Shown here: one piece after another, positions 1 through 5,627 of the stretch
Layout: each line of letters starts with the position of its first letter
Position numbering within the stretch: position 1 is the stretch's first letter
Notes under the pieces: generated by a model
The model's input: the letters and a program-made list of their open reading frames with translations, nothing else
Told to the model about the DNA's origin: nothing
Databases searched by the model: none
From: an uncultured Collinsella sp.
GTDB taxonomy: Bacteria > Actinomycetota > Coriobacteriia > Coriobacteriales > Coriobacteriaceae
NCBI GenBank assembly: GCA_902489855.1
Contig: CABUBS010000068.1
Span: forward strand, 1-10,477
Length of the DNA stretch: 10,477 nt
Direction of reading: 5' to 3'
Position numbers and translations under genes: made by a program

Positions 1-137
1 GATGGCGGTTTCCAGGGCCCTTACGGCGAGCATGTCGCGACAAACATAACCAAGCCCCACCGGGCAACCTACCAACCAGATTCTTTTCAGCCCAGGCCCC
101 TGTGTACCGCGCGTCGAAGATCTTCAAATTCAAATAA
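1..137 (+). CDS. 3' end or remnant of a plus-strand gene with a glycosyltransferase-like tail
   Basis: In the third frame, codons 105-137 read YRASKIFKFK and then TAA (135-137). This nearly matches YRLASKIFKFN, the C-terminus of the minus-strand glycosyltransferase that ends at 305. That frame is open to the left edge, but upstream of about position 100 it reads poorly (Arg/Pro-rich). The first frame (GGFQGPYGEHVATNITKPH from position 4) looks more protein-like there and has G/C-rich third positions. The simplest readings are a partial gene truncated by the window, or a frameshifted or recombined glycosyltransferase remnant. The C-terminal tail is the solid part; the reading frame upstream and the family are uncertain. 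Confidence 0.35.
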   Translation, partial: WRFPGPLRRACRDKHNQAPPGNLPTRFFSAQAPVYRASKIFKFK

Positions 138-162
138 CCTGACAATCGATTCTTGTAGCAGA

Positions 163-272
163 GGCCCCTTGGCCTTTAGTTTGATACAAGTTCCGCACGA
201 GTCGGAAAGCACTTAATGTGCTTTCCGTGCGAGCAGGACTGTTCGCAGTAGCAAACTAAAGGCCAAGGGGCC
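163..272. terminator. Nested palindrome, probable bidirectional terminator
   Basis: A perfect 21-bp inverted repeat (163-183 with 252-272) encloses a second hairpin: 204-212 pairs with 218-226 around a TTAAT loop, extended by 194-198 with 227-231. Bases 186-194 and 236-242 can also pair with bulges, so the whole 110-bp element is nearly one long stem. It lies 25 bp after the stop of the plus-strand left-edge frame and 32 bp after the stop of the minus-strand glycosyltransferase, between two convergent 3' ends. That position fits a terminator working in both directions. There is no clear T-tract after the outer arms, so termination is inferred from structure and position. Confidence 0.6.
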
Positions 273-304
273 CAGTCAACCTATCAGCAGCGATTACTCG
301 GCAG

Positions 305-1336
305 CTAGTTGAATTTAAAGATCTTTGAGGCAAGACGGTATAGGCCAAGCGTGGTTTTGTCTCCGGCCCGTCCGCGCAGATTGGTGAAGAACCCGACCAC
401 GCCGTAGCGGGCACGACGATACATGCGCTCGTCGTAGGCCTTCAAATCATTCCACAGCGTCTTTAGGCGCTCGTCGGCGCAATCTTCCTCGGAAAGCTTG
501 GTGAGCACCGAGCAGATCGCCATCATCATGGTGAAGTAGCCCATCATGTACGAACGTAGGCGTGACGACTCGACATCGCTGTACAGGTGGTACGACTCCA
601 TCATGATACGCGTAACACGGAACTGCTGGTCCAGACGCTTGACCATCGTGGCCTCGTTGACACTCTGGCCCTCGCGACCGATAAAGTAGCGGTAGAGGTC
701 GATGTCGGCGTAGTACATGGTCTTGCAACGCGGCAGCGGCACGTAGGCGTAGATGTTGTCCACATAGAACGTGTGCGGCGGCATGGGAAGGTTGGACTCG
801 CGCAGCACATCCGTGCGATAGCACAGGCTGTGCATGAGTAGGTTCTGGTCCAGGCGGAAATGACCGATCTGATCCCAAGAAAAGATCTTTTTGCGCGGCA
901 GGGCAAATTTGTAGCCAATAGCGGTATGCGTGCCCTCGTAAACCTTCTCGTACACGTAGTTCGAGATAAACAGGTCAACGCGCTGGTCGCGCTCTTCAAA
1001 GCCACGCAGAATCGACAGCATGGTCGAAAGGGCAGCACCGTCAAGCCAGTCGTCCGAATCAACAACCTTGTAGTAGGTGCCCTGCGCCTCGCGCAGACCC
1101 GAAAGGACGGCAATACCGTGACCGCCGTTCTCCTGGTGCACCGCGCGGATGATTCCAGGGTAACGGGCCTCCCACTCGTCGGCCTTGGCGGCCGTCTCGT
1201 CCTTGGAGCCGTCGTCCACCACGATAATCTCGATATCGGTGGCGTAATTGCTCCCCTCCAAGATAGAGGTGATGCAATGGTCCATGTCCTTGGCGGCGTT
1301 ATACGAGGGAATACCGAATGTTATGACTTTATGCAT
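305..1336 (-). CDS. Family 2 glycosyltransferase (GT-A fold)
   Basis: Transfers a sugar from a nucleotide-sugar donor to a surface glycan or glycolipid acceptor; the acceptor cannot be read from the sequence. With the start chosen here the protein is 343 aa. It opens with ITFGIPSYN (residues 5-13), has the nucleotide-binding DDGS at 41-44, ENGGHG at 69-74, and the metal-binding DSDDW at 93-97, all typical of GT2 enzymes. The C-terminal half is helical and basic, without an obvious membrane segment. An upstream ATG at 1354 adds six residues; ATG at 1336 is preferred because MHKVITFGIPSYN is a normal GT2 N-terminus. It overlaps the glf stop by 8 bp, so translation is probably coupled to glf. 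Partnership with glf suggests, but does not prove, use of UDP-galactofuranose. Confidence 0.87.
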   Translation of the reverse strand: MHKVITFGIPSYNAAKDMDHCITSILEGSNYATDIEIIVVDDGSKDETAAKADEWEARYPGIIRAVHQENGGHGIAVLSGLREAQGTYYKVVDSDDWLDGAALSTMLSILRGFEERDQRVDLFISNYVYEKVYEGTHTAIGYKFALPRKKIFSWDQIGHFRLDQNLLMHSLCYRTDVLRESNLPMPPHTFYVDNIYAYVPLPRCKTMYYADIDLYRYFIGREGQSVNEATMVKRLDQQFRVTRIMMESYHLYSDVESSRLRSYMMGYFTMMMAICSVLTKLSEEDCADERLKTLWNDLKAYDERMYRRARYGVVGFFTNLRGRAGDKTTLGLYRLASKIFKFN

Positions 1337-2531
1337 GGCAGGCGATAATCTCATCCGAAAGATCGAGGGCGGAATTGGTCACAGCGTCCATATCGTAGTA
1401 ACGATACTCGGCCAGACGACCCACCGGGTGGAAGTTCGTCAGGTTCTGGACGCGCTCAAGATAGCGCTCATAGAGCTCACGGTTCTCGGGCTCAAGAATG
1501 GCGTAGTACGGCGTCTCACCCGAGCCGGGCGTATAGGCCTTGGAGTATTCCTTCATGATGGTGGTCTTGCCGGGCAGGACCTGGCCAGTCATATTCTTGA
1601 ACTCAGTGATGCGCGTGTAATCCTCGCTCGTGGTGTAGTTGACGGTGCCCACGGGCTGGAACTGATCCATATCGAGCGTCTCGAACTTCATGTCGAGCGT
1701 ACGGTACGGCAGGGCGCCCAGGTCGAGATTGAACAGCTCGTCGAGTGGACCGGTGTAGACGATCTCGCCGCCGTAGACCTTACCGTCGACCTTGACGGTG
1801 GTCTCGTCGATCTCAAAGAGATCGCGGGCGTCCACGTCGCAGAACACGTAAATCAGGTCGTGGTCGAGCATGTGCTCAAAGAGCGCCGTGTAGCCCTCCT
1901 GCGGCATGCCCTGGAAGGGAGCTTGCGGGAAGTAGCGGTCATCATCGCCCACAAAGACGGGAACGCGGCCGGTGATCGAGGGGTCGATCTGATCGGGCGT
2001 CTGGCCCCACTGCTTCATGGTGTAATGCAAAAAGACGTTCTCATAGACGTAATCAGCGACCTCGGCCAGGTCGGGGTCGTTCTTCTTGCGCAGCTCCATG
2101 ATGGGCACCTTGACGTCCTTGCCAAAGGTCTCCACGAGCTTCTGATACAGCTCCTCGCCACGCTCATCGCCAAAGGCGAGTTTGAGGCTCGCATGGTTAA
2201 AGGGCACGGGCATAAGGGTGCCGTTGATGTTAGCGAGCACCTTGTGCTGATAATCCGTCCACTTGGTAAAGCGCGACAGGAAATTGTGCACGCGCTCGTT
2301 AAAGGTGTGATAGATATGCGGACCGTACTCGTGGATCAGGATTCCGGCCTCGTCAGTGCAGTCATAGGCATTGCCCGCAATGTGGCTACGGCGTTCCAAA
2401 ACGGCAACACGATAGCCGATGGTCTCGGCAAGACGGCGGGCACAAACGGCACCGGCATATCCAGCACCGACGACAATCATGTCGTACGCGCCGGCGTTAA
2501 AGCCTTCAGGCAGGCCTGAGGTAATCTGCAT
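1329..2531 (-). CDS. glf: UDP-galactopyranose mutase
   Basis: A flavoenzyme that interconverts UDP-galactopyranose and UDP-galactofuranose in the cytoplasm and so supplies galactofuranose for surface polysaccharide. The 400-aa length is close to the family norm. Near the N-terminus is the FAD-binding Rossmann motif VVGAGYAGAVCARRLAE, followed by ERRSHIAGNAYD and HEYGPHIYHT, hallmarks of bacterial Glf. Further on come VPFNHASL, GTVNYT, YTRITEFK (with the Arg expected near the substrate phosphates) and a C-terminal VGRLAEYRYYDMD. ATG 2531 is supported by AAGGAG at 2537-2542 on the minus strand, six bases upstream. The N-terminus is about 15 residues longer than in the shortest family members. 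It is the first gene of an operon with the overlapping glycosyltransferase and is divergent from pta. Confidence 0.95.
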   Translation of the reverse strand: MQITSGLPEGFNAGAYDMIVVGAGYAGAVCARRLAETIGYRVAVLERRSHIAGNAYDCTDEAGILIHEYGPHIYHTFNERVHNFLSRFTKWTDYQHKVLANINGTLMPVPFNHASLKLAFGDERGEELYQKLVETFGKDVKVPIMELRKKNDPDLAEVADYVYENVFLHYTMKQWGQTPDQIDPSITGRVPVFVGDDDRYFPQAPFQGMPQEGYTALFEHMLDHDLIYVFCDVDARDLFEIDETTVKVDGKVYGGEIVYTGPLDELFNLDLGALPYRTLDMKFETLDMDQFQPVGTVNYTTSEDYTRITEFKNMTGQVLPGKTTIMKEYSKAYTPGSGETPYYAILEPENRELYERYLERVQNLTNFHPVGRLAEYRYYDMDAVTNSALDLSDEIIACHA

Positions 2532-2609
2532 CGATACTCCTTGTCAAAAGCCACGGGCTCGTTAGCTGGGCTTTTCTCGAACATTCTTCGAGACATATTT
2601 ATCAGAGCG

Positions 2610-2635
2610 ATTATAGCGCTAATGCGTCCTATAAT
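2610..2635. promoter_or_regulatory. Back-to-back -10 elements of divergent glf and pta promoters
   Basis: A perfect TATAAT lies on the plus strand at 2630-2635, facing pta, and another on the minus strand at 2615-2610, facing glf, 14 bp apart. The region around them (2580-2640) is AT-rich compared with the flanking genes. No good TTGACA-like -35 lies 16-18 bp upstream of either one, so these may be weak or activator-dependent promoters, or chance hexamers. The two would overlap and compete if both are used. Confidence 0.45.
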
Positions 2636-2687
2636 GAGCTTGCCACACAAGGAAAGCTCAAGCACCGCGGCGTACATTATTGAAAGG

Positions 2688-2710
2688 TAAACCCGCTAGC
2701 AGCGGGTTTA
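2688..2710 (+). terminator. Perfect 10-bp hairpin in the putative pta leader
   Basis: Bases 2688-2697 (TAAACCCGCT) are exactly complementary to 2701-2710 around a 3-nt AGC loop. The 3' arm ends GGGTTTATT, which resembles a short intrinsic terminator. It sits between the candidate plus-strand -10 at 2630 and the pta start at 2763, where no upstream plus-strand gene needs terminating. It could be an attenuator in the pta leader, a block to read-through, or an mRNA-stabilising hairpin. The related TAAACCC...GGGTTTA hairpin at 6860-6893 follows the MFS gene. Confidence 0.5.
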
Positions 2711-2762
2711 TTCGTGAACAGTCGGGCGCCTGGAGCTTAGCGAAACGCTTGCAAGGAGTAAC

Positions 2763-3743
2763 ATGAGCGATTTCCTAAACCGTATGAAGTCTGCCGCCAA
2801 GGCCGACCTTAAGACGATCGTCCTGCCCGAGGGCGAGGATCCGCGCACTATCGTCGCGGCCACCAAAATCATCGAGGAGGGCCTGGCGAAGATCGTCATC
2901 CTGGGCAACCCCGACGAGATCAACGTTCCCGGCGCTACCGTCATCGACCCGCGCAATGCCGAAAAGCACGAGGAGTACGCGCAGAAGTTTGCCGAGCTCC
3001 GCGCCAAGAAGGGCGTTACCATCGAGCAGGCTCGCGCCCAGGTGATGGATGCCACCTACTTTGGCACCATGATGGTCAAGATGGGCGATGCCGATGGCCT
3101 GGTCTCCGGCGCCTGCCACTCCACCGCCGATACCCTGCGCCCCGCGCTGCAGATCCTCAAGACCGCCCCGGGCACCAAGCTGGTCTCGGCCTTCTTCGTG
3201 ATGTGCACCGACACCCCGCAGTTCGGCACCGACGGCACGCTGATCTTCGCCGACTGCGGCCTCAACATCAACCCGTCCTCCGACGAGCTCTCCGAGATCG
3301 CCATCGCCTCCGCTCACTCCTGGTCCACCTTCATGGGCAACGTTGAGCCGCACGTGGCCATGCTCTCCTACTCCACCATGGGCTCCGCCGGCGGCGAGGT
3401 CGCCAAGAAGGTCCAAGAGGCCGTGAAGTTCTGCAAGGAGAAGGCTCCCGAGCTCGCCATCGATGGTGACCTGCAGCTCGACGCCGCTATCGTCCCCACC
3501 GTCGCCCAGCTCAAGGCTCCCGGCTCCTCCGTCGCCGGTAAGGCCAACGTGCTCGTGTTCCCCGACCTCGAGGCCGGCAACATCGGCTACAAGCTGGTCC
3601 AGCGCTTCGCCGGCGCCGACGCTTACGGCCCCATCCTGCAGGGCATCGCCAAGCCGGTCAACGACCTGTCGCGCGGCTGCTCCGCCGACGACATCGTGGG
3701 TGTCGTGGCCATCACCGCCGTCCAGGCTCAGATGGCTGAGTAG
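2763..3743 (+). CDS. pta: Phosphate acetyltransferase
   Basis: Converts acetyl-CoA and phosphate to acetyl phosphate and CoA; with acetate kinase it yields acetate and ATP in fermentation. At 326 aa it is the short, single-domain form of the PTA/PTB family, lacking the N-terminal regulatory domains of the long enteric Pta. Visible family motifs are IVLPEGEDPR near the N-terminus, MMVKMGDADGLVSGA in the middle, then FADCGLNINPS, MLSYSTMGSA, DGDLQLDAA, and the C-terminal VLVFPDLEAGNIGYKL and KPVNDLSRG. The start is supported by AAGGAG at 2753-2758. It stands alone on the plus strand, divergent from glf and convergent with ackA, so it is not in the common ackA-pta operon. A nested palindrome begins 15 bp after the stop and probably terminates it. 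EutD-type phosphotransacetylase is the alternative name; nothing here suggests ethanolamine use. Confidence 0.94.
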   Translation: MSDFLNRMKSAAKADLKTIVLPEGEDPRTIVAATKIIEEGLAKIVILGNPDEINVPGATVIDPRNAEKHEEYAQKFAELRAKKGVTIEQARAQVMDATYFGTMMVKMGDADGLVSGACHSTADTLRPALQILKTAPGTKLVSAFFVMCTDTPQFGTDGTLIFADCGLNINPSSDELSEIAIASAHSWSTFMGNVEPHVAMLSYSTMGSAGGEVAKKVQEAVKFCKEKAPELAIDGDLQLDAAIVPTVAQLKAPGSSVAGKANVLVFPDLEAGNIGYKLVQRFAGADAYGPILQGIAKPVNDLSRGCSADDIVGVVAITAVQAQMAE

Positions 3744-3758
3744 CGGACGTATCCCTTC

Positions 3759-3885
3759 GGGCCCCTACAGGGTAAAGCTCTGAAAACGTCCTCGGACATG
3801 TCGGAAGCCCCCGCTGCGCACTACGTGCGGCGGGGGCTTCCTCCGTCCTGCGGGATGTTTTCAGAGCTTTACCCTGTAGGGGCCC
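3759..3885. terminator. Nested palindrome after pta, probable terminator
   Basis: A perfect 29-bp inverted repeat (3759-3787 with 3857-3885) extends inward by a G-U pair and three more pairs. It encloses a GC-rich inner hairpin: a 12-bp perfect stem, 3803-3814 with 3830-3841, capped by GCAC-TAC-GTGC (3818-3828). It begins 15 bp after the pta stop. The inner hairpin alone would be a strong terminator stem, although no T-tract follows it. The outer arms begin GGGCCCCT and end AGGGGCCC, like the element at 163-272, which suggests one family of intergenic elements. Confidence 0.6.
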
Positions 3886-4040
3886 TGCCGCTACGTGATG
3901 CTCAGGGAATCTGGGGTGGACGGCGGCTTGGCTACGAGCTGGGGCTGTAAATCTGAATGGTTGGGTGCCGTTGTTGAGAGCGCGGGCGTTGCGGATATGG
4001 TCACTTTGGATTTGAAATGGCTTGTGTGGTCTGCGACTGT
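3886..4040. other. Non-coding spacer with no recognised feature
   Basis: This stretch lies between the pta palindrome and the 62-bp repeat array. No convincing gene, RNA or strong promoter is visible. A very weak plus-strand promoter-like pair (TTGTTG at 3971, GATATG 17 bp later) is the only candidate for transcribing the array. A short segment near 3991-4010 vaguely resembles part of the array unit but is not in phase with it. Confidence 0.4.
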
Positions 4041-4226
4041 TCAACCGGAAAGTGCGTCCCGGTTTGGGGGCGGATTCTGGGATACGGTTTCCACTTGGAG
4101 CCTGTTTGGGAAACTACGGGACGGAATTTTGCTTGATTGTGGGATGCGGTTTCCGCTACGTGCCTCAACCGGAAAGTGCGTCCCGGAATTCGCGTTCTAA
4201 ATGGGATGGAGTTTCCGTCCAGTAGT
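4041..4226. repeat. Three-unit 62-bp tandem array, each unit able to form a hairpin
   Basis: Units are 4041-4102, 4103-4164 and 4165-4226. The first 22 bases of units 1 and 3 are identical; unit 2 is diverged there but keeps GGAAA and CGG in register. All three carry GGGAT...TTTCC exactly at unit positions 39-52. In each unit the 14-mer starting GGAAA (4047, 4109, 4171) can pair with the 14-mer GGGAT...TTTCC (4079, 4141, 4203) across an 18-nt loop. Unit 1 forms about 12 of 14 pairs with G-U pairs, unit 3 also about 12, and unit 2 about 10, mostly at the base of the stem. The period is not a multiple of three, which argues against a coding repeat. I do not recognise a named family. Confidence 0.75.
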
Positions 4227-4230
4227 AAAT

Positions 4231-4260
4231 AGGCCTCCGGAGCTGTTGCTCTGGAGGCCT
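4231..4260. terminator. Intrinsic terminator hairpin downstream of ackA (first copy)
   Basis: A 13-bp stem (4231-4243 with 4248-4260, one G-U pair) closes a TGTT loop. It lies 24 bp past the ackA stop on the minus strand, where ATTTACTACT follows the hairpin; on the plus strand TTCTCTCAATT follows. It probably ends ackA transcription and may also stop transcripts coming from pta. Confidence 0.7.
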
Positions 4261-4284
4261 TTCTCTCAATTGCAAACGAATTCG

Positions 4285-5463
4285 TTAGTTATTACCAGTC
4301 AGACGCTCGACGTCGTGGGCGATCATGTATTCCTCGTCGGTGGGGATGACCATGACCGTGACGGCGGAACCGGCGGCACTGATGACCTGCGGGCCGTTGC
4401 CCACGGCTTCGCGGTTCTTGTTGTTGTCGATGCGCACGCCCAGCCACTCAAAGCAGTCGCAGAAGGCCTTGCGGATCGACCAGTCGTTCTCGCCGATGCC
4501 GGCGGTAAAGGTGATGGTATCCACGCCCGCCATGGAGGCGATCATGGAACCGGCCTGCTGCATGGCCTTGTAGGCGAACATGTCGAAGGCGAGCAGGCAA
4601 CGCTCGTCACCCTCGGAAGCGCGCGTGCGAATGTCGCGGGCGTCGTTGGAGATGCCCGAGATGGCAAGCAGACCGGACTGCTTGTTCATCATGTCGTCGA
4701 CTTCCTGATAGCTGTAGCCACCCTCGCGCTGCAGGTAGCACACGGTGGCCGGGTCGATGGAACCGCAACGGGTACCCATCATCAGGCCGTCGAGCGGCGT
4801 GAGACCCATCGTGGTGTCGCGGCATATGCCGTCCTCGATAGCGGCGAGCGAGGCGCCGTTGCCCAGGTGGCACGAAAGCAGACGGTGGCAGCGCGTGCCC
4901 AGAATCTCCTTGGCCATCATCCACTCGTAACGGTGGCTCGTGCCGTGGGCTCCGTACTTGCGCACGTGGTACTTGTCGCACACGTCCCTGGGCAGGGCGT
5001 AGGTGTAGGCGACTTCGGGCATCGTCATATGGAACGACGTGTCGAAGACGGCCACGTTGGGCAGTTCCGGATACTTCTCGCGGCAATACTCAATCGCTGC
5101 GGCCTCGCCGTAGTTGTGCAGCGGGGCGAGCGGGGCCACCTCAATGATCTTGGCCATGACCTCATCGTCGACGACCGCGGAATCATCGAAGTACCAGCCG
5201 CCCTGAACGATACGGTGGCCGATGCCATCAATCGTAAAGTCGGTCTTCTCGAGCTCCTCGAGCACGCGCGCGATAGCCGAGCGGTGGTCGGGGAAAGGAA
5301 TCTCCTCGGTCTGCTTGGCGCCACCGTTCTCGGAATGGCCAAAGATGCCCATCTCCGAGCCGATACGCTCGCAGTTGCCTTTAGCGAAAACCTCGCGGGT
5401 ATCGGTGTCCAAAAGCTGATATTTAAGGCTCGAGCTGCCGGCGTTGACAACAAGTACGTTCAT
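4285..5463 (-). CDS. ackA: Acetate kinase (first copy, canonical active site)
   Basis: Transfers phosphate from acetyl phosphate to ADP, giving acetate and ATP, after Pta. Length 392 aa, normal for the family. Motifs in order: NAGSSSLKY at 7-15, HRIVQGG at 83-89 (Arg84 as the substrate-binding Arg), PLAPLHN at 111-117 (His116), FDTSFH at 140-145 (Asp141 as the catalytic Asp), HGTSH at 173-177 (His173 as the transition-state His), CHLGNG phosphate loop at 198-203, GTRCGS at 230-235 (Arg232), FTAGIGE at 319-325, and PTDEE at 374-378. Assignments follow the well-studied Methanosarcina enzyme. Start supported by AAGGAG at 5468-5473 on the minus strand. It is convergent with pta, and downstream of its paralogue but separated from it by a terminator-like hairpin. 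An AT-rich stretch at 5521-5558 probably holds its own promoter. Confidence 0.95.
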   Translation of the reverse strand: MNVLVVNAGSSSLKYQLLDTDTREVFAKGNCERIGSEMGIFGHSENGGAKQTEEIPFPDHRSAIARVLEELEKTDFTIDGIGHRIVQGGWYFDDSAVVDDEVMAKIIEVAPLAPLHNYGEAAAIEYCREKYPELPNVAVFDTSFHMTMPEVAYTYALPRDVCDKYHVRKYGAHGTSHRYEWMMAKEILGTRCHRLLSCHLGNGASLAAIEDGICRDTTMGLTPLDGLMMGTRCGSIDPATVCYLQREGGYSYQEVDDMMNKQSGLLAISGISNDARDIRTRASEGDERCLLAFDMFAYKAMQQAGSMIASMAGVDTITFTAGIGENDWSIRKAFCDCFEWLGVRIDNNKNREAVGNGPQVISAAGSAVTVMVIPTDEEYMIAHDVERLTGNN

Positions 5464-5484
5464 GAGACTCCTTCGTGATTACAG

Positions 5485-5514
5485 TACGGTCGGCAAACCC
5501 ATAAGGCGGCCGTA
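5485..5514 (-). promoter_or_regulatory. Imperfect hairpin in the ackA leader
   Basis: Bases 5485-5494 and 5505-5514 are complementary except for two mismatches, around a 10-nt loop. The hairpin lies 22 bp upstream of the ackA start codon and would be part of its 5' leader. It could be a weak regulatory or stabilising structure, or chance. Confidence 0.25.
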
Positions 5515-5572
5515 TCCTTAATAAGAAGTTATCAGAATTCAATAAATATCTATTAAACTCTTCGCTCAAAGC

Positions 5573-5613
5573 GCATAAAAGGGGGCTGAACGGCACAAGG
5601 CCATCCAGTCCCC
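5573..5613 (-). terminator. Intrinsic terminator of the second acetate kinase gene
   Basis: On the minus strand, 14 bp past the stop of the upstream acetate kinase gene, a GC-rich stem (5606-5613 with 5581-5588, continuing with mismatches to 5600-5602 and 5592-5594) is followed directly by TTTTATGC. Hairpin plus T-run is the classic form. It would separate transcription of the two ackA genes. Confidence 0.75.
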
Positions 5614-5627
5614 TCCCCTTGCATCAA

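Noticed and set aside
1248..2519. Long plus-strand open frame (423 codons) opposite glf
   Set aside because: It is antisense to glf, which is unmistakable. Its translation is a Val/Leu/Asp-rich mirror of a GC-rich gene with no family motif.
2477..2677. Minus-strand 66-codon frame upstream of glf
   Set aside because: It overlaps the glf start in another frame and the promoter region, and has no family motif.
3895..4225. Two small plus-strand open frames (101 and 67 codons) across the pta-ackA gap
   Set aside because: They run through the 62-bp array, whose period is not a multiple of three, so repeat units are read in different frames. No ribosome binding site or protein-like composition is seen.
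4041..4226. CRISPR array
   Set aside because: Only two 22-bp identical segments occur, 124 bp apart. The conserved blocks are spread over the unit in an inverted arrangement, and no cas gene is nearby.
4201..5478. Long plus-strand open frame (425 codons) opposite the first ackA
   Set aside because: Antisense shadow of a clear acetate kinase. The same kind of shadow occurs opposite the second copy.
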